A stretch of DNA of 11,792 bases from Nitrospirota bacterium (GTDB taxonomy: Bacteria; Nitrospirota; Nitrospiria; Nitrospirales; Nitrospiraceae), in NCBI GenBank assembly GCA_016222925.1, contig JACRQB010000082.1, positions 1 to 11,792 of the forward strand, read 5' to 3'. A program made the position numbers and the translations under genes. The notes beneath the pieces are model-generated. The model was not told where the DNA came from, did not search any database, and saw only the letters and a program-made list of their open reading frames with translations. This document shows, one piece after another, positions 7,702-11,792 of the stretch (its first letter is position 1; each line of letters starts with the position of its first letter).

Positions 7702-8758
7702 CTACCGCTTCAAGACCTTCACCCGTTCCTTGACGTGTGCCATACGGGCCTCCTCTTCCGGAATTCCTTCTGCGAGGGCGAGATAGGTTTCGTACTCTGA
7801 GAGGGCGCGCTTGGGGTTCGTGGCTTCACTCGCTCCGGCTAGATTGAATCGGGCCAGGGCATAGTTGGGACGCAGGGTCACCGCCTTTTCGAACAAGCGT
7901 AAGCCAGCCGCTGTGTCCCCTAATTTTACCTGGACCGTGCCAAGATTGTTCAGCACCTCCGGGATGTTAGGCCTGAGGGTTAGTGACTGCAGCAACTCCG
8001 CTTTAGCTTTCTCGAGTTGGCCTTTCACGAGCCATGCAACCCCAAGTTTGTGCCGAGCTTCGGCAAGCCAGACCTTATTTGTGAATCCACTAGCAATCGC
8101 TTTTTGGTACGCATCAGCCGCAATCTCATAGCTTTTGTCCCCGCAGTAGGCGAGCTGGGCAGCTTGGCCACGAGCGAATTGCTGCAACGACGCGAACGGC
8201 TCTTTATCCTCGGTTCCCTGGCTCTCCATTGTTTGCCCCCCCGTACCCCCTGCAAAATTGCGAAGCCGATCAAGAAACTCCCGTCGGTACGGAGAGAAGA
8301 GGCGCACATAGGGATCGATCGTGTAGGAGGCCTGGAGCAGGACCGGACGGTCGTGAGGACCGGTGACGAGATTCAACGGAAGGTTTCAACTGTGAGAGCG
8401 TGCGCCGGAGCACAGGATAGGGTTTGAGGTCCAGCCCCTTCGAGAAGGTGAACAGAGCCCCCACCAGCACGTCATCTTCGTCGAAGAAATAGGATTCCTC
8501 TCCGTGCGAGGCACTTGCTTCCACAGGTATGACAAGCTCCTGCCCGCTCCCCCAACTCGTCGAGGTGTGGGTCACGGGGGGGTATTTTTTCAAGAAGTCG
8601 CCCTTGCGCTCACAGAGCACCGTTGACACGAGCAGCGCAAGATCACTTTTCGAGGGTGGGAGCGGGGGCTTCACAGGGGCCGCGGACCCGCCACACCCGA
8701 TCACCAGACCCACAACCGCAACGAGGCTGGCCAAAGACACGTACTTGAAGGGACTCAT
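7702..8758 (-). pseudogene. TPR-repeat lipoprotein, split by a frameshift
   Basis: ATG 8758 with GAGGA seven bases upstream begins a lipoprotein signal peptide: positive start, hydrophobic stretch LASLVAVVGLVIGC with lipobox cysteine at 22, then a pro-rich linker. The first frame is good to about LSQLKP (residue 126, near 8380). The sequence continues in another frame at about NLVTGPHDRPVLLQASYTID and ends at 7702. The C-terminal half has about three tetratricopeptide repeats: KVWLAEARHKLGVAWLVKGQ, EVLNNLGTVQVKLGDTAAGL and ALARFNLAGASE. TPRs mediate protein contacts; the protein probably sits in a membrane facing the periplasm. Present length is 1057 nt, not a multiple of three. It is not clear from the sequence whether one base is extra or a block is missing, because I know no close reference for the joint. 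Specific function is unknown. Confidence 0.75.
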
Positions 8759-8830
8759 CGAGCAATCCTCGTACTACGCATACTACAAACAATACACGAT
8801 TTGAGGGGGTCTTCGCGAAGAGGAAATGAA

Positions 8831-8858
8831 AGGCCCGCTCTTCTCAAAGAGCGGGCCT
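8831..8858 (-). terminator. Strong hairpin terminator after the small lipoprotein gene
   Basis: AGGCCCGCTCTT (8831-8842) pairs perfectly over 12 bp with AAGAGCGGGCCT (8847-8858) around a 4-nt loop. On the minus strand it is followed by TTCATTT and lies 26 nt after the stop at 8885. It also insulates the TPR lipoprotein gene that starts at 8758. Confidence 0.8.
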
Positions 8859-8884
8859 CATCTTTTTCGAAAGGACTGGGTAAG

Positions 8885-9226
8885 CTAGCGACGTTGTGCG
8901 TCTACCATGTTATCTTCCGCTGTATAGCCGGAAAGATACGAGAATCCGTTTGCCAGCTTATAGATCGGACGATTGATCCCATAGTCAAACGCATGGCCGA
9001 TCGGATTTGAGAAAAACCCAAGCCAACGAAGGGGATGATCATTGACAGCTGAACCAGCAGCGGGATCCGAATAGACCAACGCGGTACTGTCCAGAATGTT
9101 GTAGATACTGGTTGGAGGCGTATATTCCTTAGTCTCGACACTTCCGCCTTGTTGGTGTGTCGTACTGCAACCGGTGGCAACCGTGGCCAGCATCATGATG
9201 CCCAGAATGGTCGATGTTGCTTTCAT
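8885..9226 (-). CDS. Small predicted lipoprotein of unknown function
   Basis: The protein has 113 residues. ATG 9226 was chosen over the 22-codon longer frame because it has AGAGAGG seven bases upstream and begins a clean signal peptide: KATSTILGIMMLATVATGC, with lipobox cysteine at 20. The mature part is short and has no domain I recognise. It includes PTSIYNILDSTALVYSDPAA, PLRWLGFFSNPIGHAFDYGI and a tail with SYLSGYTAEDNM. It is aromatic-rich and has no repeats or further membrane helix. Its own strong terminator follows. Lipidation and transport across the inner membrane are inferred from the signal. I cannot assign a function. Confidence 0.8.
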   Translation of the reverse strand: MKATSTILGIMMLATVATGCSTTHQQGGSVETKEYTPPTSIYNILDSTALVYSDPAAGSAVNDHPLRWLGFFSNPIGHAFDYGINRPIYKLANGFSYLSGYTAEDNMVDAQRR

Positions 9227-9401
9227 ATGTAGACCTCTCTTGTTTCGGCTCCCATCTACTGGAGACTCAAACCAGATACGCCCAAAAGACAATCAGAAGT
9301 GTAGCCGACACCCTCGTTTCTGTCCAGAATTCGAGGTGTTCGCTCGTTGTAGGAAAGGTCAACCTTTCTCAGTAGATAGGACGTCGTCAGGGAGGAGAGG
9401 A

Positions 9402-9476
9402 TGGTGGGCGATACAGGTATCGAACCTGTGGCCTCTTCCGTGTGAAGGAAGCGCTCTACCACTGAGCTAATCGCCC
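9402..9476 (-). tRNA. tRNA-Val, anticodon CAC
   Basis: The 75-nt cloverleaf includes an encoded CCA. The acceptor GGGCGAT pairs with ATCGCCC, the D arm is GCTCAGTGGTAGAGC, and the anticodon stem CTTCC/GGAAG surrounds the loop TTCACAC (anticodon CAC). The T arm is ACAGGTTCGATACCTGT. It reads codon GUG. Confidence 0.96.
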
Positions 9477-9593
9477 GACCTGGAGCAAGCCCGAAAAGCG
9501 GCCAAACTCTAGCACTGCATCCTGGGAGCAGTCAACGCGGAGGCTACTCCCTCGCGAGTGATCGATCTGCTCATTGTGTGATTTCAGGTAGTA

Positions 9594-9650
9594 CCGTTCG
9601 CGGTGAGCCCTTCGATGAACTCAGGACAGGCCTGCCGAACCATGAACAGG
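9594..9650. repeat. Imperfect palindromic element, REP-like, upstream of trmFO
   Basis: The outer arms GTTCGCGGT (9596-9604) and ACCATGAAC (9639-9647) are complementary at 7 of 9 positions. Inner elements include TGAG/CTCA and the palindrome CAGGCCTG. The words GGTGAGCCCTTCGA, CTCAGGACAGGC and CGAACCATGAAC resemble short palindromic repeats that I recall as dispersed in intergenic DNA of many environmental bacteria. Only this copy is in the window, so its repetitive nature is an inference. Confidence 0.45.
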
Positions 9651-9699
9651 TGACTCCCCAGAATTAAAGAGAGTCGGCACAAGTTCGCCATCGCTTATC

Positions 9700-9729
9700 T
9701 TGACAGAGGAAAAAATCGGTTCGTACAAT
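9700..9729 (+). promoter_or_regulatory. Predicted sigma70-type promoter of trmFO-xerC
   Basis: A consensus TTGACA (9700-9705) and TACAAT (9724-9729) are separated by 18 nt. The predicted start near 9736 is about 32 nt before the trmFO ATG at 9768. This is the best promoter match seen in the window. Confidence 0.6.
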
Positions 9730-9767
9730 GCCGCATTACTCACCGGTTGTGTGCTGTTCCCAATCAC

Positions 9768-11016
9768 ATGCGTGACGATGTTGTGATAGTAGGCGGGGGT
9801 CTGGCTGGTTCCGAAGCCGCGTGGCAAGCGGCCAATCGCGGGGCCAAGGTCACGCTCTATGAGATGCGCCCGAAAGAGATGACGAAGGCGCACAAGACCG
9901 GCGGCTTGGCCGAACTCGTCTGCTCGAACTCTGATCATCGCCGCTGCCGAGCAAGCCCGCGTGCCGGCCGGATCTGCGCTGGCCGTCGATCGCGATGTGT
10001 TCTCGCAGCACATCACCCGTGCGCTGGAAGGCCATCCGAACATCAGAATTCTCCACGAAGAAATCAGCGAAATCCCGACCGATTGCCTCTGTATCATTGC
10101 AACGGGGCCATTGACCTCAGACAAACTGTCCCAGGCCATTCGCGCCGCGACGCAATCCCAGCACCTATATTTCTACGACGCCATCTCGCCGATTGTCGAT
10201 GCGGACTCGATCAACATGGACATCGTCTTTCGCGCCTCTCGTTACGATAAGGGCGGAGATGATTATTTAAATTGCCCCATGACGGCAGAACAGTACAATG
10301 CCTTCTACGATGCCATGATGGCCGCGGAAAAAGTGCAGCCGAAGGAATTTGAGAAGACGCCCTATTTCGAAGCCTGTGTACCGATTGAAGTGCTGGCTGA
10401 ACGTGGCCGCCAGACGATGCAGTTCGGGCCGATGAAACCGGTCGGCCTCAAGGATCCGCGGACCGGGATTGAGCCTGCTGCCGTCGTCCAATTGCGGACC
10501 GAAAATATTCATCGCACCTGTTACAACCTGGTTGGCTTTCAGACTAAATTGACCTATCCGGAACAGAAGCGCGTGTTTCGCATGATCCCCGGACTCGAAC
10601 AGGCTGAGTTCCTCCGCTATGGAAGCCTGCACCGGAACACGTTCATCAACTCCCCGCAACTCCTCTTGAGCACGCTACAATTCAGGGCTCGCGGCACGCT
10701 CTTTTTTGCCGGGCAGCTCGTGGGCGTGGAAGGCTACACCGAATCGGCGGCTATGGGGGGCCTGGCCGGCATCAATGCCGCGCGGGCCTTAGCGGGCGAA
10801 CCTCTGATCACGCCTCCCCCCACAACCGCGCACGGCTGCTTGATCGCACATATCGCCTCATCGGATCCTCGGCATTTCCAACCGATGAACACCAACTTCG
10901 GCCTGTTCCCTCCCTTGTCGAGCCATCCCAAAGACAAAGAGAAGAAGCGTCGCTTGCTCAGCCAACGAGCCCTTGAGGATTTTGACTCGTGGAAGATGCA
11001 ATCAAGGCTTTCGTAA
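9768..11016 (+). pseudogene. trmFO: trmFO, folate/FAD-dependent tRNA m5U54 methyltransferase, internal deletion and frameshift
   Basis: TrmFO methylates U54 of tRNA using methylenetetrahydrofolate and FADH2. ATG 9768 leads straight into the FAD Rossmann motif VVIVGGGLAGSEAA (5-18); no ribosome binding site is evident. The frame is good to the catalytic-site motif ELVCSNS (C52, ending near 9932). The next family block (about 22 codons, of the type LKS...LLKEEMRRLGS) is absent. Normal protein resumes in another frame at LIIAAAEQARVPAGSALAVD. It then runs uninterrupted through FEACVPIE (the second conserved cysteine, codon 10375-10377), FGPMKPVGL, GFQTKLTYPEQKRVF and the FAD-binding FFAGQLVGVEGYTESAAMGG to TAA at 11014-11016. 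Present length is 1249 nt. It overlaps xerC by 28 nt. Identity is certain; whether the defect is real is open. Confidence 0.93.
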
Positions 11017-11792
11017 TGCACCTCCAGGTTGAACGCAATGCGTCACAGGAGACGATTCGCAGTTATCGATCCGACCTTCATCAGCTGGTGAGGTTCCTTC
11101 AACCAACCAAGGAGGACACCACACCCATTCGCATCAATACGGTTACCAGCGACAATATTCGCGCCCACCTACACAGGTTGGATCATCAAGGCGAGAAAGC
11201 GTCATCCTTAGCGAGAAAACTGGCGTGCCTGCGAAGTTTTTTTCGGTTTCTCGTTCGTGAGGGGCAGCTTTCCAAGAACCCCACGGACAACCTGAGGAGC
11301 CCCAAGCTACCCAAACCGCTTCCCCGAGTATTGACAAAGGACGACGCGGCGGCGCTCATGGAGTTTCCGTCTGGCCAGTCGCCCCTCACCTTACGCGATC
11401 GTGCCCTGCTGGAAACGCTGTACTCGACCGGTGCTCGGGTGAGTGAGGTCGTGGGCATCAATCTGGATGATCTGAACGAGACGGACGGAAGCGTGTGTTT
11501 GAGCGGGAAGGGCCGCAAGGAACGGATGGTTCCGATCGGAGATCTGGCGCTTCAAGCCATCCGGGAATATCGCACGTCCTTGAAACCGCCGGCCCGCAGC
11601 GGACAGCTGCTGGCTCCGATGTTTTTGAATCATCGTGGTGGCCGGATTACTACGAGGAGTGTCGCTCGAATGGTTGCTCGATATTCCAGCCGTCTCGTGA
11701 GTGGAGCGGTCAGTCCCCACGCCTTGCGGCACTCCTACGCGACGCATCTGCTCGACGAAGGCGCGGATCTCCGGTCGATTCAGGAAATGCTC
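10989..11792 (+). CDS. xerC: Tyrosine recombinase XerC (3' end outside window)
   Basis: XerC, with XerD, resolves chromosome dimers at dif. The window holds 268 codons. GTG 10989 was chosen over ATG 11016 because TGAGGA lies nine bases upstream and the longer N-terminus MEDAIKAFVMHLQVERNASQ matches the family. The start lies 28 nt inside trmFO, suggesting translational coupling. The N-terminal SAM-like core-binding domain covers about 1-105. The catalytic domain shows R150 in STGARVSEV, K174 in LSGKGRKERM, and H244 and R247 in SPHALRHSYATHLL. The second His and the Tyr nucleophile should lie just past the right edge. It could also be XerD or another Xer-type protein, but position after trmFO favours XerC, as in Bacillus (trmFO, xerC, hslV, hslU). 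Confidence 0.9.
   Translation, partial: MEDAIKAFVMHLQVERNASQETIRSYRSDLHQLVRFLQPTKEDTTPIRINTVTSDNIRAHLHRLDHQGEKASSLARKLACLRSFFRFLVREGQLSKNPTDNLRSPKLPKPLPRVLTKDDAAALMEFPSGQSPLTLRDRALLETLYSTGARVSEVVGINLDDLNETDGSVCLSGKGRKERMVPIGDLALQAIREYRTSLKPPARSGQLLAPMFLNHRGGRITTRSVARMVARYSSRLVSGAVSPHALRHSYATHLLDEGADLRSIQEML

Noticed and set aside
9353..9368. GAAAGGT/ACCTTTC inverted repeat downstream of tRNA-Val as a terminator
   Set aside because: Only about six pairs are usable with a reasonable loop and there is no T-run on the minus strand after it.
9174..9470. Plus-strand open frame ending in a WAIQVSNLWPLPCEG-like peptide
   Set aside because: It is antisense to the tRNA-Val gene and the small lipoprotein start; no ribosome binding site and no family features.

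Overview
The window looks like core chromosome from a Nitrospira-like bacterium (phylum Nitrospirota). This is an inference from gene order, codon style and the look of the proteins; no search was run. Almost everything is housekeeping: protein quality control, tRNAs, SRP RNA, replication and repair, tRNA modification and chromosome dimer resolution. There is no CRISPR array, insertion sequence, prophage or defence island.

Layout. Bases 1-3982 read on the minus strand: tRNA-Leu(UAG), tig (trigger factor), clpP, clpX, then two tandem paralogues with a PilZ-type C-terminal part; the second runs off the left edge. From 4347 the plus strand carries tRNA-Ser(GGA), ffs (SRP RNA), dnaX, ybaB and recR, a widespread bacterial order, followed by a DksA/TraR-type zinc-finger gene with its own promoter. 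From 7702 to 9476 the minus strand carries tRNA-Val(CAC), a small lipoprotein gene ending in a strong hairpin, and a TPR lipoprotein gene. From 9700 the plus strand has a good promoter, trmFO, and an overlapping xerC cut by the right edge.

How the genes relate. Trigger factor, ClpP and ClpX form the chaperone and protease set. SRP RNA targets nascent membrane proteins. DnaX (clamp loader), YbaB and RecR belong to replication and recombinational repair. TrmFO makes m5U54 in tRNA, and XerC resolves chromosome dimers.

The striking feature is damage. Six of thirteen protein genes (first PilZ-type gene, clpX, dnaX, ybaB, TPR lipoprotein, trmFO) are split by a change of reading frame. In five of them a conserved internal block, roughly 70-240 nt by family comparison, is simply absent, with normal protein on both sides. 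Loss of the middle of dnaX should be lethal, so collapsed assembly joins are the most economical explanation; true deletion is the alternative. I found no convincing new biological system. The most interesting intact biology is the pair of tandem PilZ-type paralogues beside clpX, with a possible leaderless promoter.
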